Shown here piece after piece: positions 30,735-46,274 of a DNA stretch of 64,000 bases. Below the pieces are notes generated by a model. That model was not told the DNA's origin and ran no database searches. It saw only the letters and a program-made list of their open reading frames with translations. The DNA comes from Megachile rotundata. Taxonomy: Eukaryota > Arthropoda > Insecta > Hymenoptera > Megachilidae. Both the position numbers and the translations under genes were made by a program. Each line of letters begins with the position of its first letter. The first letter of the stretch is position 1. The stretch spans positions 372,001 to 436,000 of the forward strand of contig NW_027473328.1 of the NCBI RefSeq assembly GCF_050947335.1, read 5' to 3'.

Positions 30735-32610
30735 ACAATCGCTATCATACAATCACAATCATACAATCGCAATCATACAATCACATTCATACAATCACAA
30801 TCATACAATCACAATCATACAAATACAATCATACAATCACAATCATACTATCGCAATCATACAATCACAATCGTACAATCACAATCATACAATCACAATC
30901 ATTCAATCACAATCATGCAATCACAATCATACAATCACAATCATACATTCACAATCATACAATCACAATCATACAATCACAATCATACAATCACAATCAT
31001 ACAATCACAATCATACGATCACAATCATACGAAGACAATCATACAATTACTACTATACAATCACAATCATACAATCACGATCATACTATCGCAATCATAC
31101 AATCACAATCGTACAGTCACAATCATACAATCACAATCGTACAATCACAATCATACAATCGCAATCATTCAATCACAATCATGCAATCACAATCATACAA
31201 TCACAATCATACAATCACAATCATACAATCACAATCATGCAATCACAATCATGCAATCACAATCGTACAATCGCAATCCAACAATCAGAACCATATGATC
31301 ACAATCATACAATCACAATCATATAATCTCAATCATACACGCGCCATCTTACAATCACAATCATACAATCGCAATCATACTATCGCAATCATACAATCAC
31401 AATCATACAATCACAATCATACAATCACAATCATACAATCACAATCATACAATCACAATCATACAATCACAATCATGCAATTGCAATCATACGATCATAA
31501 TCATACAATCACAATCATACATTCACAATCATACAATCACAATCATACAATCTCAATCATACAATCACAATCATACAATCACAATCATACAATCACAATC
31601 ATACAATCACAATCATACAATCACAATCATACAATCACAATCATACAATCACAATCATACAATCACAACCATACAATCACAATCATACTATCGCAATCAT
31701 TCAATCACAATCGTACAATCACAATCATACAATCACAATCATTCAATCACAATCTTTCAATCACAATCATGCAATCACAATCATACAATCACAATCATAC
31801 AATCACAATCATACAATCACAATCATACATTCACAATCATACAATCACAATCATACAATCACAATCATACAATCACAATAATACAATCACAATCATACAA
31901 TCTCAATCATACAATCCCAATCATACAATCACAATCATACAATCACTATCATACAATCACAATCATACAATCGCAATCTTAAAATCACATTCATACAATC
32001 ACAATCATACAATCACAATCATACAAATACAATCATACAATCACAATCATACTATCGCAATCATACAATCACAATCGTACAATCAGAATCACACATTCAC
32101 AATCATACAATCACAGTCATACATTCACAATCACACAATCACAATCATACAATCACAATCATACAATCACAATAATACAATCAGAATCTTGCAATCTCAA
32201 TCATACAATCACAATCATACAATCACAATCACACAATCCCAATCATACTATCGCAATCATACAATCACAATCATACAATCACAATCATACAATCACAATC
32301 ATACTATCGCAATGATGCTATCGCAATGATACAATCACAATCATACTATCGCAATGATACAATCACAATCATACAACCACAATCATACGAAGACAATCAT
32401 ACAATTACTACTATACCATCACAATCATACAGAAACAATCATACAATCACAATCATACGATGACAATCCTACAATTACTACTATAAAATCACAATCACAC
32501 AAAAACAATCATACAATCACAATCATACAATCACAATCATACAATCACAATCATACATTCACAATCATATAATCACAATCATACAATCACAATCATACAA
32601 TCACAATAAT
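30735..32610 (+). repeat. Segment P, copy b
   Basis: Runs from acaatcgctatcat through cassette C, two tcaatcac monomers near 31750, aaaatcacattcat, acaatcagaatcac, ttgcaatctc and actatcgcaatgat to acaataat. The private gctatcgcaatgat near 32317 is shared only with copy c. Confidence 0.83.
31239..31392 (+). repeat. Cassette C, copy 2
   Basis: Has the cgcgcc core, with acacgcgccatctt starting at 31337, 13,986 bp (999 monomers) after copy 1. Confidence 0.9.
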
Positions 32611-32960
32611 ACAATCACAATCATACCATCACAATCATACGACCACAATCATACGAAGACAATCATACAATTACTACTATACAATCACAATCATACGAAA
32701 ACAATCATACAATCACAATCATACGATCACAATCATACGAAGACAATCATACAATTACTACTATACAATCACAATCATACAAAAGCAATCATACAATCAC
32801 AATCATACGATGACAATCATACAATTACTACTATACAATCACAATCATACAAAAACAATCATACAATCACAATCATACAATCACAATCATACAATCACAA
32901 TCATACAATCACAATCATACAATCACAATCATACGATCACAATCATACGAAGACAATCAT

Positions 32961-33730
32961 ACAATCACAATCACACAATCGCAATCATACAATCACAATC
33001 ATACAAAAACAATGATAGAATCACAATCATGCAATCACAATCATACAATCACAATCATACGATCACAATCATACGAAGACAATCATACAATTACTACTAT
33101 ACAATCACAATCATACAAAAACAATCATACAAACACAATCATACGATGACAATCATACAATTACTACTATACAATCACAATCATACAAAAACAATCATAC
33201 AATCACAATCACACATTCACAATCATACAATCACAGTCATACATTCACAATCATACAGTCACAATCATACAATCACAATCATACAATCACAATAATACAA
33301 TCACAATCATGCAATCTCAATCATACAATCACAATCATACAATCACAATCACACAATCCCAATCATACTATCGCAATCATACAATCACAATCATACAATC
33401 ACAATCATACAATCACAATCATACTATCGCAATGATACAATCACAATCATACAACCACAATCATACGAAGACAATCATACAATTACTACTATACAATCAC
33501 AATCATACAAAAACAATCATACAATCACAATCATACGATGACAATCCTACAATTACTACTATACAATCACAGTCACACAAAAACAATCATACAATCACAA
33601 CCATACAATCACAATCATACAATCACAATCATACATTCACAATCATACAATCACAATCATACAATCACAATCATACAATCACAATAATACAATCACAATC
33701 ATACAATCTCAATCATACAATCCCAATCAT
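32961..33730 (+). repeat. Module M, partial copy 5
   Basis: The last 770 bp of M. It retains actatcgc and ttactactat, as in copy 2, and agaatcac near 33017, again as in copy 2 rather than copy 3. Confidence 0.83.
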
Positions 33731-34794
33731 ACAATCGCAATCATAAAATCGCTATCATACAATCACAATCATACAAACACAATCACACAATCACAATCAT
33801 ACTATCGCAATCATACAATCACAATCGTACAATCACAATCATACAATCACAATCATTCAATCACAATCATGCAATCACAATCATACAATCACAATCATAC
33901 ACTCACAATCATACACTCACAATCATTCAATCACAATGATACAATCACAATCATACCATCACAATCATACGACCACAATCATACGAAGACAATCATACAA
34001 TTACTACTATACAATCACAATCATACGAAAACAATCATACAATCACAATCATACGATCACAATCATACGAAGACAATCATACAATTACTACTATACAATC
34101 ACAATCATACAAAAGCAATCATACAATCACAATCATACGATGACAATCATACAATTACTACTATACAATCACAATCATACAAAAACAATCATACAATCAC
34201 AATCATACAATCACAATCATACAATCACAATCATACAATCACAATCATACAATCACAATCATACGATCACAATCATACGAAGACAATCATACAATTACTA
34301 CTATACAATCACAATCATACAAAAACAATCATACAATCACAATCATACGATGACAATCATACAATTACTACTATACAATCACAATCATACAAAAACAACC
34401 ATACAATCACAATCATACAATCTCAATCATACAATCACAATCATACATTCACAATCATACAATCACAATCATACAATCACAAGCATACGATCACAATCAT
34501 ACAATCACAATCATGCAATTACGATCATACAATCACAATCATACAATCACAATCATGCAATTACAATCATACGATCATAATCATACAAGAATAATCATAC
34601 AATCACAATAATAGAACCATAATTATACAACCACAATAAAACGATAACAATCATACAATCACAATCATACAATCACAATCATACAATCACAATCATACCA
34701 TACCCATCATACAATCACAATCATACAATCCCAATCATACAATCACAATCATACAATCACAATCATACATTCACAATCATACAATCACAATCAT
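33731..34794 (+). repeat. Module H, copy 3
   Basis: Offset 9,072 bp from H copy 1, with acgaccac, both cassette A copies and accataccc in the same order. Confidence 0.86.
34557..34654 (+). repeat. Cassette B, copy 8
   Basis: The acaataaa form, 6,944 bp from copy 5. Confidence 0.9.
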
Positions 34795-35858
34795 ACAATC
34801 ACAATCATACAATCACAATCATACAATCACAATCATACAATCACAATAATACAATCACAATCATACAATCTCAATCATACAATCACAATCATACAATCAC
34901 AATCATACAATCACAATCATACCATCCCAATCATACAATCACAATCATACAATCACAATCATACAATCACAATCATACAATCACAATCATACAATCACAA
35001 TCATACAACCACAATCATACAATCAGAATCATACAATCACAATCATACCATCCCAATCATACAATCACAATCATACAATCACAATCATACAATCACAATC
35101 ACACAATCGCAATCATACAATCACAATCATACAAAAACAATGATACAATCACAATCATGCAATCACAATCATACAATCACAATCATACGATCACAATCAT
35201 ACGAAGACAATCATACAATTACTACTATACAATCACAATCATACAAAAACAATCATACAAACACAATCATACGATGACAATCATACAATTACTACTATAC
35301 AATCACAATCATACAAAAACAATCATACAATCACAATCACACATTCACAATCATACAATCACAGTCATACATTCACAATCATACAGTCACAATCATACAA
35401 TCACAATCATACAATCACAATAATACAATCACAATCATGCAATCTCAATCATACAATCACAATCATACAATCACAATCACACAATCCCAATCATACTGTC
35501 GCAATCATACAATCACAATCATACAATCACAATCATACAATCACAATCATACTATCGCAATGATACAATCACAATCATACAACCACAATCATACGAAGAC
35601 AATCATACAATTACTACTATACAATCACAATCATACAAAAACAATCATACAATCACAATCATACGATGACAATCCTACAATTGCTACTTTACAATCGCAG
35701 TCACACAAAAACAATTATACAATCACAACCATACAATCACAATCATACAATCACAATCATACATTCACAATCATACAATCACAATCATACAATCACAATC
35801 ATACAATCACAATAATACAATCACAATCATACAATCTCAATCATACAATCCCAATCAT
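34795..35858 (+). repeat. Module M, copy 6
   Basis: Has actgtcgc and ttgctacttt, like copies 3 and 4. The private acaaaaacaattat lies near 35707. Confidence 0.86.
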
Positions 35859-35970
35859 ACAATCACAATCATACAATCACTATCATACAATCACAATCAT
35901 ACAACCACAATCATACAATCACAATCATACTATCACAATCATACAATCACAATCATACAATCACAATCAT

Positions 35971-36068
35971 GCAATTACAATCATACGATCATAATCATAC
36001 AAGAATAATCATACAATCACAATAATAGAACCATAATTATACAACCACAATAAAACGATAACTATCAT
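35971..36068 (+). repeat. Cassette B, copy 9
   Basis: The acaataaa form, ending acgataactatcat. It follows M6 closely because 182 bp present in macro-repeat copy 1 are missing here. Confidence 0.9.
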
Positions 36069-36460
36069 ACAATCACAATCATACAATCACAACCATACAA
36101 TCACAATCATACAATCACAATCATACAATCACAATCATACCATCCCCATCATACAATCACAATCATACAATCACAATCATACAATCACAATCATACGATC
36201 ACAATCATACGAAGACAATCATACAATTACTACTATACAATTACAATCATACAAAAGCAATCATACAATCACAATCATACGATGACAATCATACAATTAC
36301 TACTATACAATCACAATCATACAAAAACAATCATACAATCACAATCATACATTCACAATCATACAATCACAATCATACAATCACAATCATACAATCACAA
36401 TCATACAATCACAATCATACAATCACAATAATACAATCACAATCATACAATCTCAATCAT

Positions 36461-37440
36461 ACAATCGCAATCATAAAATCGCAATCATACAATCACAATC
36501 ATACAAACACAATCACACAATCACAATCATACTATCGCAATCATACAATCACAATCGTACAATCACAATCATACAATCACAATCATTCAATCACAATCAG
36601 GCAATCACAATCATACAATCACAATCATACACTCACAATCATACACTCACAATCATTCAATCACAATGATACAATCACAATCATACCATCACAATCATAC
36701 GACCACAATCATACGAAGACAATCATACAATTACTACTATACAATCACAATCATACGAAAACAATCATACGATCACAATCATACGAAGACAATCATACAA
36801 TTACTACTATACAATCACAATCATACAAAAGCAATCATACAATCACAATCATACGATGACAATCATACAATTACTACTATACAATCACAATCATACAAAA
36901 ACAATCATACAATCACAATCATACAATCACAATCATACAATCACAATCATACAATCACAATCATACAATCACAATCATACAATCACAATCATACGATCAC
37001 AATCATACGAAGACAATCATACAATTACTACTATACAATCACAATCATACAAAAACAATCATACAATCACAATCATACGATGACAATCATACAATTACTA
37101 CTATACAATCACAATCATACAAAAACAACCATACAATCACAATCATACAATCTCAATCATACAATCACAATCATACATTCACAATCATACAATCACAATC
37201 ATACAATCACAAGCATACGATCACAATCATACAATCACAATCATGCAATTACGATCATACAATCACAATCATACAATCACAATCATGCAATTACAATCAT
37301 ACGATCATAATCATACAAGAATAATCATACAATCACAATAATAGAACCATAATTATACAACCACAATAAAACGATAACAATCATACAATCACAATCATAC
37401 AATCACAATCATACAATCACAATCATACAATCACAATCAT
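36461..37440 (+). repeat. H-like segment, second copy
   Basis: Matches 29699-30678 at 6,762 bp, including caggcaat near 36599. Confidence 0.8.
37287..37384 (+). repeat. Cassette B, copy 10
   Basis: The acaataaa form, 1,316 bp from copy 9. Confidence 0.9.
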
Positions 37441-37482
37441 ACCATACCCATCATACAATCACAATCATACAATCACAATCAT

Positions 37483-39344
37483 ACAATCGCTATCATACAA
37501 TCACAATCATACAATCGCAATCATACAATCACATTCATACAATCACAATCATACAATCACAATCATACAAATACAATCATACAATCACAATCATACTATC
37601 GCAATCATACAATCACAATCGTACAATCACAATCATACAATCACAATCATTCAATCACAATCATGCAATCACAATCATACAATCACAATCATACATTCAC
37701 AATCATACAATCACAATCATACAATCACAATCATACAATCACAATCATACGATCACAATCATACGAAGACAATCATACAATTACTACTATACAATCACAA
37801 TCATACAATCACGATCATACTATCGCAATCATACAATCACAATCGTACAGTCACAATCATACAATCACAATCGTACAATCACAATCATACAATCGCAATC
37901 ATTCAATCACAATCATGCAATCACAATCATACAATCACAATCATACAATCACAATCATACAATCACAATCATGCAATCACAATCATGCAATCACAATCGT
38001 ACAATCGCAATCCAACAATCAGAACCATATGATCACAATCATACAATCACAATCATATAATCTCAATCATACACGCGCCATCTTACAATCACAATCATAC
38101 AATCGCAATCATACTATCGCAATCATACAATCACAATCATACAATCACAATCATACAATCACAATCATACAATCACAATCATACAATCACAATCATACAA
38201 TCACAATCATGCAATTGCAATCATGCGATCATAATCATACAATCACAATCATACATTCACAATCATACAATCACAATCATACAATCTCAATCATACAATC
38301 ACAATCATACAATCACAATCATACAATCACAATCATACAATCACAATCATACAATCACAATCATACAATCACAATCATACAATCACAATCATACAATCAC
38401 AACCATACAATCACAATCATACTATCGCAATCATTCAATCACAATCGTACAATCACAATCATACAATCACAATCATTCAATCACAATCTTTCAATCACAA
38501 TCATGCAATCACAATCATACAATCACAATCATACAATCACAATCATACAATCACAATCATACATTCACAATCATACAATCACAATCATACAATCACAATC
38601 ATACAATCACAATAATACAATCACAATCATACAATCTCAATCATACAATCCCAATCATACAATCACAATCATACAATCACTATCATACAATCACAATCAT
38701 ACAATCGCAATCTTAAAATCACATTCATACAATCACAATCATACAATCACAATCATACAAATACAATCATACAATCACAATCATACTATCGCAATCATAC
38801 AATCACAATCGTACAATCAGAATCACACATTCACAATCATACAATCACAGTCATACATTCACAATCACACAATCACAATCATACAATCACAATCATACAA
38901 TCACAATAATACAATCAGAATCTTGCAATCTCAATCATACAATCACAATCATACAATCACAATCACACAATCCCAATCATACTATCGCAATCATACAATC
39001 ACAATCATACAATCACAATCATACAATCACAATCATACTATCGCAATGATGCTATCGCAATGATACAATCACAATCATACTATCGCAATGATACAATCAC
39101 AATCATACAACCACAATCATACGAAGACAATCATACAATTACTACTATACCATCACAATCATACAGAAACAATCATACAATCACAATCATACGATGACAA
39201 TCCTACAATTACTACTATAAAATCACAATCACACAAAAACAATCATACAATCACAATCATACAATCACAATCATACAATCACAATCATACATTCACAATC
39301 ATATAATCACAATCATACAATCACAATCATACAATCACAATAAT
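37483..39344 (+). repeat. Segment P, copy c
   Basis: Matches 30735-32610 with one further monomer lost. It shares gctatcgcaatgat and aaaatcacattcat with copy b. Confidence 0.83.
37973..38126 (+). repeat. Cassette C, copy 3
   Basis: Has acacgcgccatctt at 38071, 6,734 bp from copy 2. Confidence 0.9.
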
Positions 39345-39960
39345 ACAATCACAATCATACCATCACAATCATACGACCACAATCATACGAAGACAATCAT
39401 ACAATTACTACTATACAATCACAATCATACGAAAACAATCATACAATCACAATCATACGATCACAATCATACGAAGACAATCATACAATTACTACTATAC
39501 AATCACAATCATACAAAAGCAATCATACAATCACAATCATACGATGACAATCATACAATTACTACTATACAATCACAATCATACAAAAACAATCATACAA
39601 TCACAATCATACAATCACAATCATACAATCACAATCATACAATCACAATCATACAATCACAATCATACGATCACAATCATACGAAGACAATCATACAATT
39701 ACTACTATACAATCACAATCATACAAAAACAATCATACAATCACAATCATACGATGACAATCATACAATTACTACTATACAATCACAATCATACAAAAAC
39801 AACCATACAATCACAATCATACAATCTCAATCATACAATCACAATCATACATTCACAATCATACAATCACAATCATACAATCACAAGCATACGATCACAA
39901 TCATACAATCACAATCATGCAATTACGATCATACAATCACAATCATACAATCACAATCAT

Positions 39961-40058
39961 GCAATTACAATCATACGATCATAATCATACAAGAATAATC
40001 ATACAATCACAATAATAGAACCATAATTATACAACCACAATAAAACGATAACAATCAT
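39961..40058 (+). repeat. Cassette B, copy 11
   Basis: The acaataaa form, 2,674 bp from copy 10. Confidence 0.9.
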
Positions 40059-40156
40059 ACAATCACAATCATACAATCACAATCATACAATCACAATCAT
40101 ACCATACCCATCATACAATCACAATCATACAACCCCAATCATACAATCACAATCAT

Positions 40157-41654
40157 ACAATCGCTATCATACAATCACAATCATACAATCGCAATCATAC
40201 AATCACATTCATACAATCACAATCATACAATCACAATCATACAAATACAATCATACAATCACAATCATACTATCGCAATCATACAATCACAATCGTACAA
40301 TCACAATCATACAATCACAATCATTCAATCACAATCATGCAATCACAATCATACAATCACAATCATACATTCACAATCATACAATCACAATCATACAATC
40401 ACAATCATACAATCACAATCATACGATCACAATCATACGAAGACAATCATACAATTACTACTATACAATCACAATCATACAATCACGATCATACTATCGC
40501 AATCATACAATCACAATCGTACAGTCACAATCATACAATCACAATCGTACAATCACAATCATACAATCGCAATCATTCAATCACAATCATGCAATCACAA
40601 TCATACAATCACAATCATACAATCACAATCATACAATCACAATCATGCAATCACAATCATGCAATCACAATCGTACAATCGCAATCCAACAATCAGAACC
40701 ATATGATCACAATCATACAATCACAATCATATAATCTCAATCATACACGCGCCATCTTACAATCACAATCATACAATCGCAATCATACTATCGCAATCAT
40801 ACAATCACAATCATACAATCACAATCATACAATCACAATCATACAATCACAATCATACAATCACAATCATGCAATTGCAATCATACGATCATAATCATAC
40901 AATCACAATCATACATTCACAATCATACAATCACAATCATACAATCTCAATCATACAATCACAATCATACAATCACAATCATACAATCACAATCATACAA
41001 TCACAATCATACAATCACAATCATACAATCGCAATCATACAATCACATTCATACAATCACAATCATACAATCACAATCATACAAATACAATCATACAATC
41101 ACAATCATACTATCGCAATCATACAATCACAATCGTACAATCAGAATCACACATTCACAATCATACAATCACAGTCATACATTCACAATCACACCATCAC
41201 AATCATACAATCACAATCATACAATCACAATAATACAATCAGAATCTTGCAATCTCAATCATACAATCACAATCATACAATCACAATCACACAATCCCAA
41301 TCATACTATCGCAATCATACAATCACAATCATACAATCACAATCATACAATCACAATCATACTATCGCAATGATACAATCACAATCATACTATCGCAATG
41401 ATACAATCACAATCATACAACCACAATCATACGAAGACAATCATACAATTACTACTATACCATCACAATCATACAGAAACAATCATACAATCACAATCAT
41501 ACGATGACAATCCTACAATTACTACTATAAAATCACAATCACACAAAAACAATCATACAATCACAATCATACAATCACAATCATACAATCACAGTCATAC
41601 ATTCACAATCATATAATCACAATCATACAATCACAATCATACAATCACAATAAT
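40157..41654 (+). repeat. Segment P, copy d (internally deleted)
   Basis: Lacks about 336 bp corresponding to 38.4-38.7 kb, so the consensus run after cassette C joins directly to acaatcgc-acaatcacattcat near 41023. Confidence 0.8.
40647..40800 (+). repeat. Cassette C, copy 4
   Basis: Has acacgcgccatctt at 40745, 2,674 bp from copy 3. Confidence 0.9.
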
Positions 41655-41934
41655 ACAATCACAATCATACAATCTCAATCCTACAATCCCAATCATACAA
41701 TCACAATCATACAATCACTATCATACAATCACAATCATACAACCACAATCATACAATCACAATCATACTATCACAATCATACAATCACAATCATACAATC
41801 ACAATCATACAAAAACAATCATACAATCAAAATCATACAATCACAATCATACAATCACAATCATGCAATCACAATCATACAATCACAATCATATGATCAC
41901 AATCAAACAATCACAATGATATAATCACAATCAT
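41655..41934 (+). repeat. Monomer array
   Basis: The order acaatctcaatcct, acaatccc, acaatcactatcat, acaaccac, acaaaaac, acaatcaaaatcat, gcaatcac, atgatcac is like 18597-18850. Confidence 0.76.
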
Positions 41935-42760
41935 ACAATCACAATCATACCATCCCAATCATACAATCACAATCATACAATCACAATCATACAATCACAA
42001 TCACACAATCGCAATCATACAATCACAATCATACAAAAACAATGATACAATCACAATCATGCAATCACAATCATACAATCACAATCATACGATCACAATC
42101 ATACGAAGACAATCATACAATTACTACTATACAATCACAATCATACAAAAACAATCATACAAACACAATCATACGATGACAATCATACAATTACTACTAT
42201 ACAATCACAATCATACAAAAACAATCATACAATCACAATCACACATTCACAATCATACAATCACAGTCATACATTCACAATCATACAGTCACAATCATAC
42301 AATCACAATCATACAATCACAATAATACAATCACAATCATGCAATCTCAATCATACAATCACAATCATACAATCACAATCACACAATCCCAATCATACTA
42401 TCGCAATCATACAATCACAATCATACAATCACAATCATACAATCACAATCATACTATCGCAATGATACAATCACAATCATACAACCACAATCATACGAAG
42501 ACAATCATACAATTACTACTATACAATCACAATCATACAAAAACAATCATACAATCACAATCATACGATGACAATCCTACAATTACTACTATACAATCAC
42601 AGTCACACAAAAACAATCATACAATCACAACCATACAATCACAATCATACAATCACAATCATACATTCACAATCATACAATCACAATCATACAATCACAA
42701 TCATACAATCACAATAATACAATCACAATCATACAATCTCAATCATACAATCCCAATCAT
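41935..42760 (+). repeat. Module M, partial copy 7
   Basis: Starts one monomer before the second accatccc of M and runs to its end. It has actatcgc, so it is of the copy 2 type. Confidence 0.83.
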
Positions 42761-43838
42761 ACAATCGCAATCATAAAATCGCAATCATACAATCACAATC
42801 ATACAAACACAATCACACAATCACAATCATACTATCGCAATCATACAATCACAATCGTACAATCACAATCATACAATCACAATCATTCAATCACAATCAT
42901 GCAATCACAATCATACAATCACAATCATACACTCACAATCATACACTCACAATCATTCAATCACAATGATACAATCACAATCATACCATCACAATCATAC
43001 GACCACAATCATACGAAGACAATCATACAATTACTACTATACAATCACAATCATACGAAAACAATCATACAATCACAATCATACGACCACAATCATACGA
43101 AGACAATCATACAATTACTACTATACAATCACAATCATACAAAAGCAATCATACAATCACAATCATACGATGACAATCATACAATTACTACTATACAATC
43201 ACAATCATACAAAAACAATCATACAATCACAATCATACAATCACAATCATACAATCACAATCATACAATCACAATCATACAATCACAATCATACGATCAC
43301 AATCATACGAAGACGATCATACAATTACTACTATACAATCACAATCATACAAAAACAATCATACAATCACAATCATACGATGACAATCATACAATTACTA
43401 CTATACAATCACAATCATACAAAAACAACCATACAATCACAATCATACAATCTCAATCATACAATCACAATCATACATTCACAATCATACAATCACAATC
43501 ATACAATCACAAGCATACGATCACAATCATACAATCACAATCATGCAATTACGATCATACAATCACAATCATACAATCACAATCATGCAATTACAATCAT
43601 ACGATCATAATCATACAAGAATAATCATACAATCACAATAATAGAACCATAATTATACAACCACAATAAAACGATAACAATCATACAATCACAATCATAC
43701 AATCACAATCATACAATCACAATCATACAATCACAATCATACCATACCCATCATACAATCACAATCATACAATCCCAATCATACAATCACAATCATACAA
43801 TCACAATCATACATTCACAATCATACAATCACAATCAT
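42761..43838 (+). repeat. Module H, copy 4 (1,078 bp)
   Basis: One monomer longer than the other H copies, in the run before accataccc near 43741. Private changes are a second acgaccac near 43083 and acgaagacgatcat near 43308. Confidence 0.83.
43587..43684 (+). repeat. Cassette B, copy 12
   Basis: The acaataaa form. Confidence 0.9.
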
Positions 43839-44356
43839 ACAATCACAATCATACAATCACAATCATACAATCACAATCATACAATCACAATAATACAATC
43901 ACAATCATACAATCTCAATCATACAATCACAATCATACAATCACAATCATACAATCACAATCATACCATCCCAATCATACAATCACAATCATACAATCAC
44001 AATCATACAATCACAATCATACAATCACAATCATACAATCACAATCATACAACCACAATCATACAATCAGGATCATACAATCACAATCATACCATCCCAA
44101 TCATACAATCTCAATCATACAATCACAATCATACAATCACAATCACACAATCGCAATCATACAATCACAATCATACAAAAACAATGGTACAATCACAATC
44201 ATGCAATCACAATCATACAATCACAATCATACGATCACAATCATACGAAGACAATCATACAATTACTACTATACAATCACAATCATACAAAAACAATCAT
44301 ACAAACACAATCATACGATGACAATCATACAATTACTACTATACAATCACAATCAT
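43839..44356 (+). repeat. Module M, partial copy 8
   Basis: The first 518 bp of M. It ends after the second acaattactactat, where it joins cassette B by one consensus monomer. Private changes are acaatcaggatcat near 44065 and acaaaaacaatggt near 44175. Confidence 0.83.
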
Positions 44357-44370
44357 ACAATCACAATCAT

Positions 44371-44468
44371 GCAATTACAATCATACGATCATAATCATAC
44401 AAGAATAATCATACAATCACAATAATAGAACCATAATTATACAACCACAATCAAACGATAACAATCAT
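44371..44468 (+). repeat. Cassette B, copy 13
   Basis: The acaatcaa form, only 784 bp from copy 12. Confidence 0.9.
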
Positions 44469-45389
44469 ACAATCACAATCATACAATCACAACCATACAA
44501 TCACAATCATACAATCACAATCATACAATCACAATCATACCATCCCCATCATACAATCACAATCATACAATCACAATCATACAATCACAATCATACGATC
44601 ACAATCATACGAAGACAATCATACAATTACTACTATACAATCACAATCATACAAAAGCAATCATACAATCACAATCATACGATGACAATCATACAATTAC
44701 TACTATACAATCACAATCATACAAAAACAATCATACAATCACAATCATACATTCACAATCATACAATCACAATCATACAATCACAATCATACAATCACAA
44801 TCATACAATCACAATCATACAATCACAATAATACAATCACAATCATACAATCTCAATCATACAATCGCAATCATAAAATCGCAATCATACAATCACAATC
44901 ATACAAACACAATCACACAATCACAATCATACTATCGCAATCATACAATCACTATCGTACAATCAGAATCATACAATCACAATCATTCAATCACAATCAT
45001 GCAATCACAATCATACAATCACAATCATACACTCACAATCATACACTCACAATCATTCAATCACAATGATACAGTCACAATCATACCATCACAATCATAT
45101 GATCACAATCATACAATCACAATGATACAATCACAATCATAAAATCACAATCATACAATCACAATCATACAATCACAATCATACAATCACAATCATACGA
45201 TCACAATCATACGAAGACAATCATACAATTACTACTATACAATCACAATCATACAAAAACAATCATACAATCACAATCATACGATGACAATCATACAATT
45301 ACTACTATACAATCACAATCATATAAAAACGACCATACAATCACAATCATACAATCACAATCATACAATCACAATGATTCAATCACAAT
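44469..45389 (+). repeat. Monomer array with truncated H start
   Basis: Has accatccccatcat, a cassette A near 44595, and an H-like start at 44861 (acaatcgc-aaaatcgc). This H start breaks off near 45080 and is followed by another acgaagac run near 45195. Confidence 0.74.
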
Positions 45390-46274
45390 CATGCAATCAC
45401 AATCATACAATCACAATCATACACTCACAATCATACACTCACAATCATTCAATCACAATGATACAATCACAATCATACCATCACAATCATACGACCACAA
45501 TCATACGAAGACAATCATACAATTACTACTATACAATCACAATCATACGAAAACAATCACACAATCACAATCATACAATCACAATCATACGAAGACAATC
45601 ATACAATTACTACTATACAATCACAATCATACAAAAGCAATCATACAATCACAATCATACGATGACAATCATACAATTACTACTATACAATCACAATCAT
45701 ACAAAAACAATCATACAATCACAATCATACAATCACAATCATACAATCACAATCATACAATCACAATCATACAATCACAATCATACGATCACAATCATAC
45801 GAAGACAATCATACAATTACTACTATACAATCACAATCATACAAAAACAATCATACAATCACAATCATACGATGACAATCATACAATTACTACTATACAA
45901 TCACAATCATACAAAAACAACCATACAATCACAATCATACAATCTCAATCATACAATCACAATCATACATTCACAATCATACAATCACAATCATACAATC
46001 ACAAGCATACGATCACAATCATACAATCACAATCATGCAATTACGATCATACAATCACAATCATACAATCACAATCATGCAATTACAATCATACGATCAT
46101 AATCATACAAGAATAATCATACAATCACAATAATAGAACCATAATTATACAACCACAATAAAACGATAACAATCATACAATCACAATCATACAATCACAA
46201 TCATACAATCACAATCATACCATACCCATCATACAATCACAATCATACAATCCCAATCATACAATCACAATCAT
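45390..46274 (+). repeat. H-like segment, third copy
   Basis: Matches 42898-43782 and 36598-37482. It has acgaaaacaatcac and replaces one acgatcac by consensus near 45567. It contains cassette B at 46079. Confidence 0.8.
46079..46176 (+). repeat. Cassette B, copy 14
   Basis: The acaataaa form, 8,792 bp from copy 10. Confidence 0.9.

Larger units (their letters stand above)
26017..32960 (+). repeat. 6,944-bp macro-repeat, copy 1
   Basis: Starting at the acaatcacaatcac monomer within M3, these 496 monomers are followed directly by a second copy at 32961. The unit holds the rest of M3, H2, M4, four cassette B copies, an H-like segment and segment P copy b. Confidence 0.85.
32961..39694 (+). 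repeat. 6,944-bp macro-repeat, copy 2 (6,734 bp)
   Basis: Matches 26017-32960 at offsets of 6,944, then 6,762, then 6,748, then 6,734 bp. The steps are losses of 182, 14 and 14 bp, which sum to the 210-bp length difference. The junction is a direct head-to-tail switch from acgaagac to acaatcacaatcac at 32960/32961. Confidence 0.85.
39695..41654 (+). repeat. 2,674-bp duplication, shortened second copy
   Basis: Continues from macro-repeat copy 2 by repeating 37021-39344 at 2,674 bp. After losses of 14, 336 and 14 bp the offset falls to 2,310 bp. It includes cassette B, segment P copy d and cassette C. Confidence 0.8.

Noticed and set aside
32960..32961. Assembly artefact as the cause of the 6.9-kb tandem duplication
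   Set aside because: The two copies differ by three whole-monomer deletions and by substitutions, which a simple duplicated contig would not show. Only long reads can settle it, so this is not fully excluded.
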